This document shows positions 15,730 through 24,502 of a stretch of DNA of 40,230 nt, in pieces. Made by a program: the position numbers and the translations under genes. How positions within the stretch are numbered: position 1 is the stretch's first letter; every line of letters starts with the position of its first letter. The DNA lies in the NCBI GenBank assembly GCA_964542855.1, contig CAZIWJ010000003.1:1-40230 (forward strand). The letters are read 5' to 3'. This stretch comes from CAZIWJ01 sp964542855 (GTDB lineage: Bacteria > Bacteroidota > Bacteroidia > Cytophagales > Cyclobacteriaceae). The notes under the pieces were generated by a model. The model had not been told where the DNA came from. It saw only the letters and a list, made by a program, of their open reading frames with translations, and did not search any database.

Positions 15730-17475
15730 ATGCTTTTAAGTGAACAGGAATTACGCAGAAGAGAGGAAAGAGAAGAACTAATTAAACTGGGTTTTAATCC
15801 CTATCCGGCCAACACCTTTCCGGTTAACACCAGCACAGCCGAAATAAAAGAAAAGTTCAAAGAAAACCAGGAGGCATTCAGTAACGTCACGCTGGCAGGA
15901 CGTATCATGAGCCGCCGGATCATGGGCTCAGCTTCTTTTGCCGAAATCCAGGATTCCAGTGGTCGCATCCAGATTTACGTCCGCCGCGATGATATCTGCC
16001 CGGACAACGATAAAACGCTTTACAACACGGTGTTCAAAAAGCTACTCGATATTGGCGATATTGTTGGGGTAAAAGGCTACGTGTTCGTTACCAAAACCGG
16101 TGAACTTACGGTGCACGTTAATGAATTGTTCATCCTCAGCAAGTCGCTGCGCCCGCTTCCGGTAGTAAAAGAGGTTACCGATAAGGAAACCGGCGAAACC
16201 AAAACCTACGACGCTTTTTCCGACCCGGAACAGCGTTATCGCCAGCGATACCTCGACTTAATCGTGAACGAGCAGTCGCGCCACACTTTTGTTCAGCGGT
16301 CGCAACTGATGGCCTCCATGCGAAACTTCCTGAGTAATAAAGGCTACCTGGAAGTGGAAACGCCCATCCTGCAGCCTCTTTACGGGGGAGCTGCTGCCCG
16401 CCCTTTTAAAACCCACCACAATTCGCTCGATATGACCCTGTACCTGCGAATTGCCAATGAGCTGTACCTGAAAAGGCTCATTGTTGGCGGTTACGATGGG
16501 GTTTTTGAATTTGCCAAAGATTTCCGGAACGAAGGTATGTCGCGCTTCCATAATCCGGAATTTACCCAGATGGAGCTGTACGTAGCATACAAGGACTACG
16601 AATGGATGATGAACCTGGTAGAGGAGATGGTAGAAAAAATTGCCCTCGACCTGCACGGCACTACCGCAGTGCAGGTAGGAGAGCATACTATCGACTTTAA
16701 GCGGCCCTGGAAACGCTTTACCATGTACGGTGCTATTGAGCATTTCACGGGGATTGATATCAGTGAAATGAGTGAAGAGGAACTGCGGCAAACGGCCCGT
16801 AAACTGGAGGTTCCGCTGGAAGATAGCATGGCCAAGGGAAAAATTATCGACGAAATTTTCGGGGAAACTTGTGAGCCCAAGCTTATTCAACCTACCTTCA
16901 TTACCGACTACCCGCTGGAAATGTCGCCCCTGGCAAAAAAACACCGCTCCAAAGAAGGGCTGGTGGAACGCTTTGAAGCCATTGCCAACGGCAAGGAAAT
17001 TTGTAATGCCTTTTCCGAACTGAACGACCCGCTCGATCAGCGCAAAAGGTTTGAAGAACAGTTACAACTAGGTAAACGCGGCGATGATGAAGCAATGGTA
17101 CTGGATGAAGATTTCCTTCGCGCCCTGGAATTTGGTATGCCGCCTACAGCCGGGCTGGGTATCGGCATCGACCGCCTAACCATGATTATGACGAACAGCT
17201 CCTCTATTCAGGATGTATTGTTCTTTCCGCAGATGCGACCGGAGAAAAAGCCCGAAATAGCCACGGTGGAAGATTATGCCTCGATCGGTATCCGGGAGGA
17301 ACTGGTGCCCATTATTCAGAAGCTGGGCTTACTAACGCTTGAGCAGGTGCAGGAATCCAGCCCAAAGAAACTTTTTAACGACGTATGTGGTATGCGCAAA
17401 AAGATGAAACTGAAAGAGGTGAAGAACCCTACCATGGAAGAGGTTGAAGGATGGGTAAACGGCAGCAGTAAGTAA
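15730..17475 (+). CDS. lysS: Lysyl-tRNA synthetase, class II
   Basis: This 581-residue cytoplasmic enzyme charges tRNA-Lys with lysine using ATP. The N-terminal OB-fold anticodon-binding domain is at about residues 55-150 (AGRIMSRRIMGSASFAEIQD). The class II catalytic core has motif 2 in FRNEGMSRFHNPEFTQMELY and motif 3 in GLGIGIDRLTMIM. Beyond the usual bacterial end (after DVLFFPQMRPE) there is an extension of about 75 residues (IREELVPIIQKLG... to GWVNGSSK) that looks helical. I recall such tails on Bacteroidota LysRS, but its function is unknown to me. It stands alone, with its own promoter, between the foldase operon and a minus-strand block. Confidence 0.97.
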   Translation: MLLSEQELRRREEREELIKLGFNPYPANTFPVNTSTAEIKEKFKENQEAFSNVTLAGRIMSRRIMGSASFAEIQDSSGRIQIYVRRDDICPDNDKTLYNTVFKKLLDIGDIVGVKGYVFVTKTGELTVHVNELFILSKSLRPLPVVKEVTDKETGETKTYDAFSDPEQRYRQRYLDLIVNEQSRHTFVQRSQLMASMRNFLSNKGYLEVETPILQPLYGGAAARPFKTHHNSLDMTLYLRIANELYLKRLIVGGYDGVFEFAKDFRNEGMSRFHNPEFTQMELYVAYKDYEWMMNLVEEMVEKIALDLHGTTAVQVGEHTIDFKRPWKRFTMYGAIEHFTGIDISEMSEEELRQTARKLEVPLEDSMAKGKIIDEIFGETCEPKLIQPTFITDYPLEMSPLAKKHRSKEGLVERFEAIANGKEICNAFSELNDPLDQRKRFEEQLQLGKRGDDEAMVLDEDFLRALEFGMPPTAGLGIGIDRLTMIMTNSSSIQDVLFFPQMRPEKKPEIATVEDYASIGIREELVPIIQKLGLLTLEQVQESSPKKLFNDVCGMRKKMKLKEVKNPTMEEVEGWVNGSSK

Positions 17476-17780
17476 CAAAAAAACCGCTTGCTCGTGCGTG
17501 ATAAGCCCCCCTTACATAGTATATCTGTTACGCAGAAAGACTATGCATCCGGTTAACTCACACAGGAAAGTTATTCCCGGTTTAGAGGTATCATCGCCCT
17601 GGGAGCCGGAAAGGTGGGCCAGCCTCTTCACGAGTGGGAGTAGGAGTAATAGTATTCTAGTATTGTAGAGACGAGCGCAGCTCGTCTCCAGTGCCTTCCA
17701 GCACACCTGGTAATAATATTACGAATGCACTAGATGAATAGACTAGATGCCAATCAAGAAGACGAGCGAGCCCGTATCTA
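17476..17780. other. 305-base convergent intergenic region with palindrome
   Basis: This lies between lysS (plus) and the HhH lipoprotein gene (minus), so neither gene needs a promoter here. It contains the perfect palindrome at 17668-17688, short TAGTATT repeats just before it (about 17649-17664), and a similar but degenerate arm at 17760-17779 (AGACGAGC, GAG, then CCCGTATCT). No credible coding frame was seen. Confidence 0.5.
17668..17688. repeat. Perfect 9-bp palindrome with 3-base loop, REP-like
   Basis: The arms GAGACGAGC (17668-17676) and GCTCGTCTC (17680-17688) are exact reverse complements around GCA. It lies between convergent genes and has no following T-run. A partial second copy of the left arm starts at 17760. 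GTAGAGACG-type palindromes are, from memory, dispersed in Cytophagales genomes; genome-wide copy number was not checked. Confidence 0.6.
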
Positions 17781-18467
17781 CTAAAGTGTAACGTAGCGTT
17801 CCAGGCGGCTTACCTCAGCCTCATCCACGTACTTACCGATTTCCTTGCGGAACTGTTCCATGTTGGTATATGGCCGGTATTCTTCAAACTCATGGGCCAT
17901 CTTCTGGCCTACACCCGGAATGGCCAGGATATCCTCTTCTGTTGCGTCGTTGAGGTTAACCGGAACAAATACGTACCTCGATAACCGCTCTACTTCGTTA
18001 TCGTCTACGTACTTGCCAATTTCTTTCCTGAACTGAGCCATTTTAACGTACGGACGGTACTCCTCAAATTCGTGGGCCATCTTTTCACCTATGCCCGGTA
18101 TCATTTTAATTTCACTTTCCGGTGCTGTGTTCAGGTTCAGCGGAATGAACAGGCTACCGTATAACCGTTCTTTTTCCTCGCCAAATGATGCCCCGTACTG
18201 GCTGTCGAAGGTAGTCATACTGAGGTACGGACGGTTATCGAAAATCTGTTGGGCCAGTTCCTCATTAATGCCGGGCAGGGCTGCCAGTTCTTCCGGGGTA
18301 GCCCGGTTCGGGTTCAATACTTCTACCCCCAGCGTATTGGTGCCTTCAGTGGGTAATTCAGTATCTTGTTTAACTGATTCCGATCCGGATTCCTGGGAGC
18401 TGCCCCCGCAGGATACCAAAAAGAATAGTCCGGCTAGCAGGCTGGACATGAATACAGGTTTAATCAT
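17781..18467 (-). CDS. Lipoprotein with three tandem helix-hairpin-helix units (ComEA-like)
   Basis: This 228-residue envelope lipoprotein (FFLVSC, Cys20) has an acidic Ser/Gly linker to residue 48. Three HhH modules follow at about 50-106 (LNPNRATPEELAALPGI), 109-167 (LNLNTAPESEIKMIPGIG) and 169-228 (VNLNDATEEDILAIPGVG). Modules 2 and 3 are nearly the same, sharing KMAHEFEEYRPY and QFRKEIGKYVD, so they arose by recent duplication. HhH pairs of the ComEA/T2SK kind bind DNA backbone or mediate protein contacts. In the envelope, DNA binding during uptake is one option, but no competence gene is nearby. It starts 12 bases after the small membrane protein gene downstream of ppk and is probably co-transcribed. 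Confidence 0.82.
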   Translation of the reverse strand: MIKPVFMSSLLAGLFFLVSCGGSSQESGSESVKQDTELPTEGTNTLGVEVLNPNRATPEELAALPGINEELAQQIFDNRPYLSMTTFDSQYGASFGEEKERLYGSLFIPLNLNTAPESEIKMIPGIGEKMAHEFEEYRPYVKMAQFRKEIGKYVDDNEVERLSRYVFVPVNLNDATEEDILAIPGVGQKMAHEFEEYRPYTNMEQFRKEIGKYVDEAEVSRLERYVTL

Positions 18468-18479
18468 TATTAATTCAGG

Positions 18480-18935
18480 TTATTGGTTAATTGAAGATGT
18501 ACTTACTAATCCGAGTAACCCCAGCCCTACCAGGGTGCCGGGTGCTAACACCGGGAGCGCACCTTTTAGTGATTCCCAGTATAACTCCAGTCCCTGTTTG
18601 CCGGGATATAATTCCAGTTCAAACTCCATGTTCGCCGTGAAATGCATGCCAGCTCCAATTGCACCACAGACCAGGAACAGGAGCATAGATATTCTTAAAA
18701 TCGTTAAACTCAGGGTATTCTTACCAAAGTAAAACCATACAATACTAATTGAACTCCCGGTAAGTAGCACCACTGGTAGTAATTGCCAGAACCCTTCCAC
18801 GTGTTCCAGCAACAGCAGTTCAGCCAGGATGCCGGCACAATTAAACAGCAGAATCCCGAGCAATACAGACCGTAAAAAGGGAGTTATTTCCAACTTTCGA
18901 ATTGGGTTGGGTGTACGGATGGTGGTTTTGTTCAT
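18480..18935 (-). CDS. Small hypothetical integral membrane protein
   Basis: From ATG 18935 this is a 151-residue protein starting MNKTTIRTPNPIRKLEITPF. It has four hydrophobic stretches: FLRSVLLGILLFNCAGILAE, FWQLLPVVLLTGSSISIVWF, LTILRISMLLFLVCGAIGAG and, near the C-terminus, LKGALPVLAPGTLVGLGLLG. A polar loop of about 20 residues precedes the last helix. I do not recognise a family. The longer open frame begins at a TTG (18989) and would add an unlikely 18-residue leader. It lies 75 bases after ppk and 12 bases before the HhH lipoprotein gene, so it is probably part of that transcription unit. Confidence 0.7.
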   Translation of the reverse strand: MNKTTIRTPNPIRKLEITPFLRSVLLGILLFNCAGILAELLLLEHVEGFWQLLPVVLLTGSSISIVWFYFGKNTLSLTILRISMLLFLVCGAIGAGMHFTANMEFELELYPGKQGLELYWESLKGALPVLAPGTLVGLGLLGLVSTSSINQ

Positions 18936-19010
18936 AACATGCCCGGGATAACAAACCAGTTTATTGTTTTTACTGGTTCTAAATAACAAATCTACACCAT
19001 CCTTTCCAAA

Positions 19011-21881
19011 TCAGTTTACGCTAACTTCACTTTTTTCTGCAATCTGTTCAACCACCATATCCATTTTACGCTGGGCGTTTAGGTAAGAAGGATGATAGGT
19101 TTTAAAGCACTGGGCGGTAATATCAGGATGTTCCATCTTATACAGGAACCGGGGAATAATTTCGTGGTAAATAACCCCATCGTAAATCTGGTCGATGTAA
19201 TCGTCGAAGCGGTTTCCGGGTGCAAAAACGATAATATCGGGGTTGAGAATAGAAATTTCTTTTTTCAGCAGTTCGTGGCATTTTTCCAGTAACCTGTCGG
19301 GTAGGTTAGTAACCCGCTGCGTGTCGACCATCGGACTGATTTTCAATAAATTGGTCCACAAATACCCACCAAAATCGTTGGTCTGGTTGGTTATCTCGAA
19401 CAATTGCCGGGCAAACTGGTCGAACACTTGTCCGTGCATCATATCGTGCAGCGATAGTGAGTAATAGTCGATCAGCGTCTGGCTGTCGTACTCGGCTATT
19501 TTATCCAGCCTTTCAGAATAGTTGGCCGATTGCTGGCCCACAATAAGGCACTTCGGGTTGGCCTGGGTATACTTGCTGTTAGCGCTGATCATTAACGGCA
19601 GGCTCAGCTTTTCCGGGTTACTGATCTTGTTTACTATGGGCCTGATGAACTCAAGAAATTCATCGTAAATGAAATTGAGCTGTTGCTGTAAGCCGGAATC
19701 TACCGAGGGGTTAACATCCGAGGCGCTCGACGAAAGGAAGGGTTTCATGGTCGACTGCTTCACTTTCTCCAGCGATACTTTGAAAAACTCTTTGTGTACA
19801 TCGAATTCTGTTTCCCCGGGTTCTACCTGGTCGGGCCGGTATGAACCATCTTCCTGCAGGGTATAGGAATTTACATTGTCGCGCAACGAGTATTCCAGGA
19901 TATTTATTACCTGTAACTTCACTATTTTATCGATAATGCGGAACAGCGATTCCAGGCGGCGGTCGAAACTCCGCACCATTACATCGGCACTGCCTACGTA
20001 AATAACCGGGTCATTATTGTTGTGGAAGTAGAAAATACGGGAGTGTTCCAGGAAATCGCCCACTATAGATTGCACCGTAATGTTTTCGCTAAGCCCCTGC
20101 CGGCCGGGCCGTAAACAGCAAATGCCACGAACAATGAGTTTAATTTGTACGCCAGACTGCGACGCGCGGTACAATTCTTCGATAGTTTCCCGATCTTCCA
20201 GCGAATTGATTTTAATTACGATGCCGCTAGGCAGTCCCTGCTTGGCATTCCGGGCTTCGGTACGGATTAACTGGATCAGCTGTTTCCTCATGCCTTTTGG
20301 AGCCGTAATCAGGTTTTTGTACTGGTTCGGTTCAGAGTGCCCCGTAATTACGTTAAAGAATTCCGATACGTCGTTGGCGTACTCATCGCGGGTAGATAAT
20401 AAACCCAGGTCGGTATACAGCTTGGCAGTTTTTTCGTTGTAGTTTCCGCTCGACATGTGCACGTAACGGGTTACGCCTTTCCGCTCTTTCCGTACAATTA
20501 ACAGTAGCTTGGTGTGGGTTTTCAGGTTACTGATTCCATAAATAACGAAGCATCCAGCTTTTTGCAGCCGCTGCGATTCCTTAATATTATTTTCTTCGTC
20601 GAAGCGGGCTTTTAGTTCGAAAAGAACCGACACATGCTTTCCGTTTTCTGCGGCTTTCAGCAGGGCATTGGTAATGCGTGAGTCCTTGGCCAGCCGGTAT
20701 ATGGTTAGTTTAATGGAAAGCACCGAAGGATCTTCAGCAGCTTCTTCAATTAATTCCAGTATCGGCTCAAAGTCATTGTAGGGGTGGTGGAGCAGCACAT
20801 CGCGTTGCTTTAGCACCTCAAAAATATTATCTGATTCATTCGGGTAAGCCAGCGGGGGTTCGCTGGGCATGGTATCGGGAATGCGGCCTTTAAAATCGGT
20901 GTGGTTAACAATTTGCCACAGAGCGGTGTAATCCATCAGGGCATTTTTGCTCACCTCGAAAACATTCTCCATAGTAATGTTCCAGTGTTCGGTAAGCAGT
21001 TGCATCATCCACTCATCGTAGCCCTCTTTAACCTCCAGTCGTACCACCCGGCCGGTTTTACGGGTTTTAATTTTCTGCTTTAGCTCTTCCAGGAAATTGG
21101 CATCAATGTCGTCGCTTTCTTCCAGGGTGAAGTCGCCATTCCGGGTAATGCGGAACATGCTAACCGACAAAATATTAACATTCCGGAACAGGTTTTGCAG
21201 GTAACGGCGAATGATCGACTGGATTGGAACAAAAAGGATTTCATCGTTCCGATCAATTTCATAAAACCTCGGCAGGTTCTGAGGAATTTGTACGAACGAC
21301 AGTTTTTTCTTCACCGAACGGTTCTGCCGGTCCTGCTCCTCATCGCTTTCGTTTTGTACGGTGGTTACCACTCCAAAAATCATGAGCGAATTCATTAGGG
21401 TAGGGAAGGCGTGGTAACTATCGTACACCATGGGGGTAAGTATGGGATACACGCTGCTTTCAAAAAAATCGTGAAGCTTTTCCCTTTCCCGGGCGTTGAG
21501 TGAATCGATGTCCTGAACAATGCGGAATCCGTTACGCCTGAACTGCGGGGCCAGGGTTTGGGTGAAGCAATGGTGCAGACTCTGGCAGAATAGCTTACTT
21601 TCTTGCAGCAGGCGTTTTTTGAAGGGTTTTTCCCGCAGGCCGGAGTAATCGATGCGTTCGCGGCCGTAGTCGAGGTAATTATATAAACTGCCCACCCGAA
21701 CCATAAAAAATTCATCGAGGTTTGAAGCAGTAATTGCCAGAAATTTGAGCCGTTCAAAAATGGTGCGGTCGGGGCTGATGGCCTGGTCGAGCACACGATA
21801 GTTGAACTGGATCCAGCTCAGGTCGCGACTAATGTATTTACTTTTGCCTATCGATGCGTCAATTTTGGCTTCTATGGGCAT
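19011..21881 (-). CDS. ppk1: Polyphosphate kinase 1 with an extra C-terminal uracil-DNA-glycosylase-like domain
   Basis: Residues 1 to about 705 are a complete Ppk1, which reversibly moves phosphate from ATP onto polyphosphate: N-terminal domain (YISRDLSWIQFNYRVLDQA), the phospholipase-D-like C1 domain with phosphorylated-His candidate H456 (KTHTK) and H475 (VHMSSGNYNEKTAKLYTD), and the C2 domain with H613 (FLEHSR) and SADVMVRSFDRRLE. Typical Ppk1 ends soon after this. Here about 250 further residues follow in the same frame. The tail has the order of motifs seen in UDG-fold proteins: CLIVGQQSANY (778-788), GGYLWTNLLKISP (838-850), ILNPDIIVFAPGNRF (878-892) and YHPSYL (929-934). The first motif lacks the catalytic acid of known glycosylases, so activity is doubtful. 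gyrB lies 111 bases upstream on the same strand. Confidence 0.9.
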   Translation of the reverse strand: MPIEAKIDASIGKSKYISRDLSWIQFNYRVLDQAISPDRTIFERLKFLAITASNLDEFFMVRVGSLYNYLDYGRERIDYSGLREKPFKKRLLQESKLFCQSLHHCFTQTLAPQFRRNGFRIVQDIDSLNAREREKLHDFFESSVYPILTPMVYDSYHAFPTLMNSLMIFGVVTTVQNESDEEQDRQNRSVKKKLSFVQIPQNLPRFYEIDRNDEILFVPIQSIIRRYLQNLFRNVNILSVSMFRITRNGDFTLEESDDIDANFLEELKQKIKTRKTGRVVRLEVKEGYDEWMMQLLTEHWNITMENVFEVSKNALMDYTALWQIVNHTDFKGRIPDTMPSEPPLAYPNESDNIFEVLKQRDVLLHHPYNDFEPILELIEEAAEDPSVLSIKLTIYRLAKDSRITNALLKAAENGKHVSVLFELKARFDEENNIKESQRLQKAGCFVIYGISNLKTHTKLLLIVRKERKGVTRYVHMSSGNYNEKTAKLYTDLGLLSTRDEYANDVSEFFNVITGHSEPNQYKNLITAPKGMRKQLIQLIRTEARNAKQGLPSGIVIKINSLEDRETIEELYRASQSGVQIKLIVRGICCLRPGRQGLSENITVQSIVGDFLEHSRIFYFHNNNDPVIYVGSADVMVRSFDRRLESLFRIIDKIVKLQVINILEYSLRDNVNSYTLQEDGSYRPDQVEPGETEFDVHKEFFKVSLEKVKQSTMKPFLSSSASDVNPSVDSGLQQQLNFIYDEFLEFIRPIVNKISNPEKLSLPLMISANSKYTQANPKCLIVGQQSANYSERLDKIAEYDSQTLIDYYSLSLHDMMHGQVFDQFARQLFEITNQTNDFGGYLWTNLLKISPMVDTQRVTNLPDRLLEKCHELLKKEISILNPDIIVFAPGNRFDDYIDQIYDGVIYHEIIPRFLYKMEHPDITAQCFKTYHPSYLNAQRKMDMVVEQIAEKSEVSVN

Positions 21882-21992
21882 AAATCTTGTGTTTCGTTTG
21901 ATTTAGGGTACTGTTATATTACTCAAATATGCAGTAATTAGTTTTACTGAACATTTTTAAGAATAAAAAACAAACGAACCACAAGAGAGGAA

Positions 21993-23990
21993 TCAGATAT
22001 CCAGGTTGGCGTACTTGGCATTTTTTTCAATGAATGCCCGCCGGGGAGCTACCTCGTCGCCCATCAGCATGGAGAAAAGATGGTCAGTTTCCGCAGCCGA
22101 TTCAATGGTTACCTGCTTCAGACTCCGGGTTTCCGGATCCATGGTAGTTTCCCATAACTGGTCGGCGTTCATTTCTCCCAGCCCTTTGTAGCGCTGAATA
22201 GATACCGATTCTTCCCGGCCGTCGGGCGAAAGTTCCAGTACAATTTGCTTTCTTTCCTCTTCGGTCCAGCAATAACGCGAGTCCTTTCCCCGCTTAATCT
22301 GGTACAGGGGGGGCAGGGCGATGTACAGGTTTCCCTGCTCAATAATTTCGCGCATGTAGCGGAAAAAGAACGTCAGGATCAGGGTACGAATATGGCTTCC
22401 ATCCACATCGGCATCGGTCATAATGATAACCTTATGGTAGCGTAGCTTTTCAGTATTCAGCGCCTTTTCATCGTCTTCGGTACCGAAGGAAATTCCCAAA
22501 GCAGTAATGATATTTTTTATCTCCTCGTTATCGTAAATGCGGTGTTCCTGGGCTTTTTCTACGTTCAGGATCTTACCCCTCAGGGGAAGAATAGCCTGAA
22601 AGCGTCGATCGCGGCCCAGTTTGGCACTTCCCCCGGCCGAATCACCTTCTACCAGGAAAATTTCGCATACGGCAGGATCGCTATCGGAGCAGTCGGCCAG
22701 CTTACCGGGTAGGCCGGTTCCGGTAAGTACGTTTTTTCGTTGCACCATTTCCCGGGCTTTGCGGGCTGCCTGCCGGGCCTGTGCCGCCAGGGCAATTTTA
22801 GAAACGATGGCTTTTGCCTGCTTGGGGTGTTCTTCCAGGTACGTATCGAGGGCTTCGGCGAAAATACTTTCCACCGCCCCGGAAATTTCAGAGTTACCCA
22901 GTTTGGTTTTGGTTTGTCCTTCAAACTGCGGCTCAGCTACTTTTACCGAAATAACTGCGGTAATGCCTTCCCGGAAGTCGTTGCCGTCGATGTCTTTAAT
23001 AGATACTTTGTTACGTTCGAGTAACTTTTCGCGGTCGGCATAATTTTTCAGTACACGGGTCAGGGCACGGCGGAAGCCAGTAACGTGGGTTCCTCCTTCA
23101 ATCGTATTAATGTTATTTACGTACGATATCACGTTTTCATTAAAGGTGGTATTGTAAGTCATGGCTACCTGCACGGGTACGTTTTCCTTTTCGCCTTCGA
23201 TGAAAATTGGCTCTTCGATGAGGGCTTCCCGGCCGTTATCGAGGTACTTCACAAATTCCAGCAGGCCGCCTTCGTAGTAAAATTCTTCTTCACGAAAGTT
23301 ATTTTCGTTGTCTACATCGCGCTCATCAGTAAGGTGAATACGTAGCCCCGCGTTCAGGAAGGCCAGTTCTCTAAGGCGGGAAGCTATGGTTTCGTAGCGG
23401 TAAGTAGTATCGGGAAATATACTTCCGTCGGGCCTGAAGTGGATTAAAGTCCCATTCAGCTCTGTGTCGCCCATAGAAGTAACCTCGGCTTTAGGGATAC
23501 CGAAAGCATACTCTTGCTCGTAAATCTTGTTATTCCGGTAAACGGTTGCTTTCAGGGTAGACGACAGCGCATTTACCACCGATATTCCCACACCGTGTAA
23601 TCCGCCGGATACCTTGTAGGTATCTTTATCGAATTTTCCCCCGGCGTGAAGAACCGTCATTACCACTTCCAGGGCCGAACGGTTTTCCTTGGTGTGGTGG
23701 TCTACCGGTATCCCGCGGCCATTATCCGAAACCGAAATGGAATCGTCGGTATGCATCACAACCTTAATCGTGTCGCAATGGCCTGCAAGTGCCTCATCGA
23801 TAGAGTTATCCACCACTTCGTAAACCATATGGTGTAGCCCTTTTACTCCTACATCACCAATGTACATGGCAGGGCGTTTTCTAACTGCCTCAAGGCCTTC
23901 CAGTACTTGTATGTTACTTGCAGAATAATCAGAACTATTATTAGATCCGGATAGGATATCCTCCGGTTTTTGGTCTTGTAGATTGCTCAT
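21993..23990 (-). CDS. gyrB: DNA gyrase subunit B
   Basis: This 665-residue type IIA topoisomerase subunit provides ATPase and TOPRIM functions and works with GyrA (not in the window) to introduce negative supercoils. It has the GHKL ATPase (EVVDNSIDEALAG, NGRGIPV, GGLHGVGISVVNALS), the transducer domain, the TOPRIM domain with EGDSAGGSAKLGRD and DADVDGSHI, and the conserved C-terminal MGDEVAPRRAFIEKNA. The short form without the enterobacterial insert and the IYEQ/MADNGRG details favour GyrB over ParE. A stretch of 143 bases with no clear promoter match separates it from the gene upstream. ppk1 follows on the same strand. Confidence 0.96.
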   Translation of the reverse strand: MSNLQDQKPEDILSGSNNSSDYSASNIQVLEGLEAVRKRPAMYIGDVGVKGLHHMVYEVVDNSIDEALAGHCDTIKVVMHTDDSISVSDNGRGIPVDHHTKENRSALEVVMTVLHAGGKFDKDTYKVSGGLHGVGISVVNALSSTLKATVYRNNKIYEQEYAFGIPKAEVTSMGDTELNGTLIHFRPDGSIFPDTTYRYETIASRLRELAFLNAGLRIHLTDERDVDNENNFREEEFYYEGGLLEFVKYLDNGREALIEEPIFIEGEKENVPVQVAMTYNTTFNENVISYVNNINTIEGGTHVTGFRRALTRVLKNYADREKLLERNKVSIKDIDGNDFREGITAVISVKVAEPQFEGQTKTKLGNSEISGAVESIFAEALDTYLEEHPKQAKAIVSKIALAAQARQAARKAREMVQRKNVLTGTGLPGKLADCSDSDPAVCEIFLVEGDSAGGSAKLGRDRRFQAILPLRGKILNVEKAQEHRIYDNEEIKNIITALGISFGTEDDEKALNTEKLRYHKVIIMTDADVDGSHIRTLILTFFFRYMREIIEQGNLYIALPPLYQIKRGKDSRYCWTEEERKQIVLELSPDGREESVSIQRYKGLGEMNADQLWETTMDPETRSLKQVTIESAAETDHLFSMLMGDEVAPRRAFIEKNAKYANLDI

Positions 23991-24133
23991 CTTAGGTATT
24001 TACAAAATATGTTCAAAGTACAATGTTTATGGGTAACATGCACAGAATTCGTAGGGTATTTCTAAAAAGTGTTCAATTCACCGCATGAGTGGATGGTTAT
24101 TCGACGAGTTCTGTATAATTAACCGTTAATAAC

Positions 24134-24499
24134 TTAATATGTTTCGGTACTGAGCATAACCAGTGTGCAGGCAAAAACAGGTTCAATATTTCGTTTTTTC
24201 GCCATTTGGGCAAAAGTGGTGTTTTCCGTGCCCGGATTAAAAATTATCCGCTCGGGTTGTAAACCAAGCAGGTAGTCGTACCACTCTTGCTGCCGCCAGG
24301 GGTTAATATACAGCGTAAGGGTATCAACATCAGTAATATCGGGCTTATTCCGGATATTCTTAATTTCATGGCCCATTACGAGCCCTTTTCGTATGCCCAG
24401 CAATTCAATCGGGTGGTTGTACCCGGTTAGCATTTGCGCTGCCCTGTAGGCGTATCGGTGGGGGTTGGGCGTGGCACCCACAATTACGGTTTTTTTCAT
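24134..24499 (-). CDS. CoA-binding domain protein (YccU-type Rossmann fold)
   Basis: This 121-residue single-domain protein of the CoA_binding_2 family has VIVGATPNPHRYAYRAAQML at residues 5-24 as nucleotide-binding loop and first helix, then LTLYINPWRQQEWYDYLL and RIIFNPGTEN, all typical of the succinyl-CoA-synthetase-like Rossmann fold. Standalone members bind CoA in structures, but no reaction is established. It starts three bases after the stop of the YwqK-repeat gene, so the two are translated from the same message. The functional link between them is not apparent. Confidence 0.88.
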   Translation of the reverse strand: MKKTVIVGATPNPHRYAYRAAQMLTGYNHPIELLGIRKGLVMGHEIKNIRNKPDITDVDTLTLYINPWRQQEWYDYLLGLQPERIIFNPGTENTTFAQMAKKRNIEPVFACTLVMLSTETY

Positions 24500-24502
24500 G
24501 CG

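Noticed and set aside
15485..15739. GTG-started 84-codon frame before and into lysS
   Set aside because: It overlaps the lysS promoter and start, has a rare start codon and a composition (Lys/Phe/Leu-rich tail) typical of AT-rich non-coding DNA.
21395..21796. 133-codon frame inside ppk1 in another phase
   Set aside because: Lies wholly within the conserved Ppk1 N-terminal coding region; a shadow frame.
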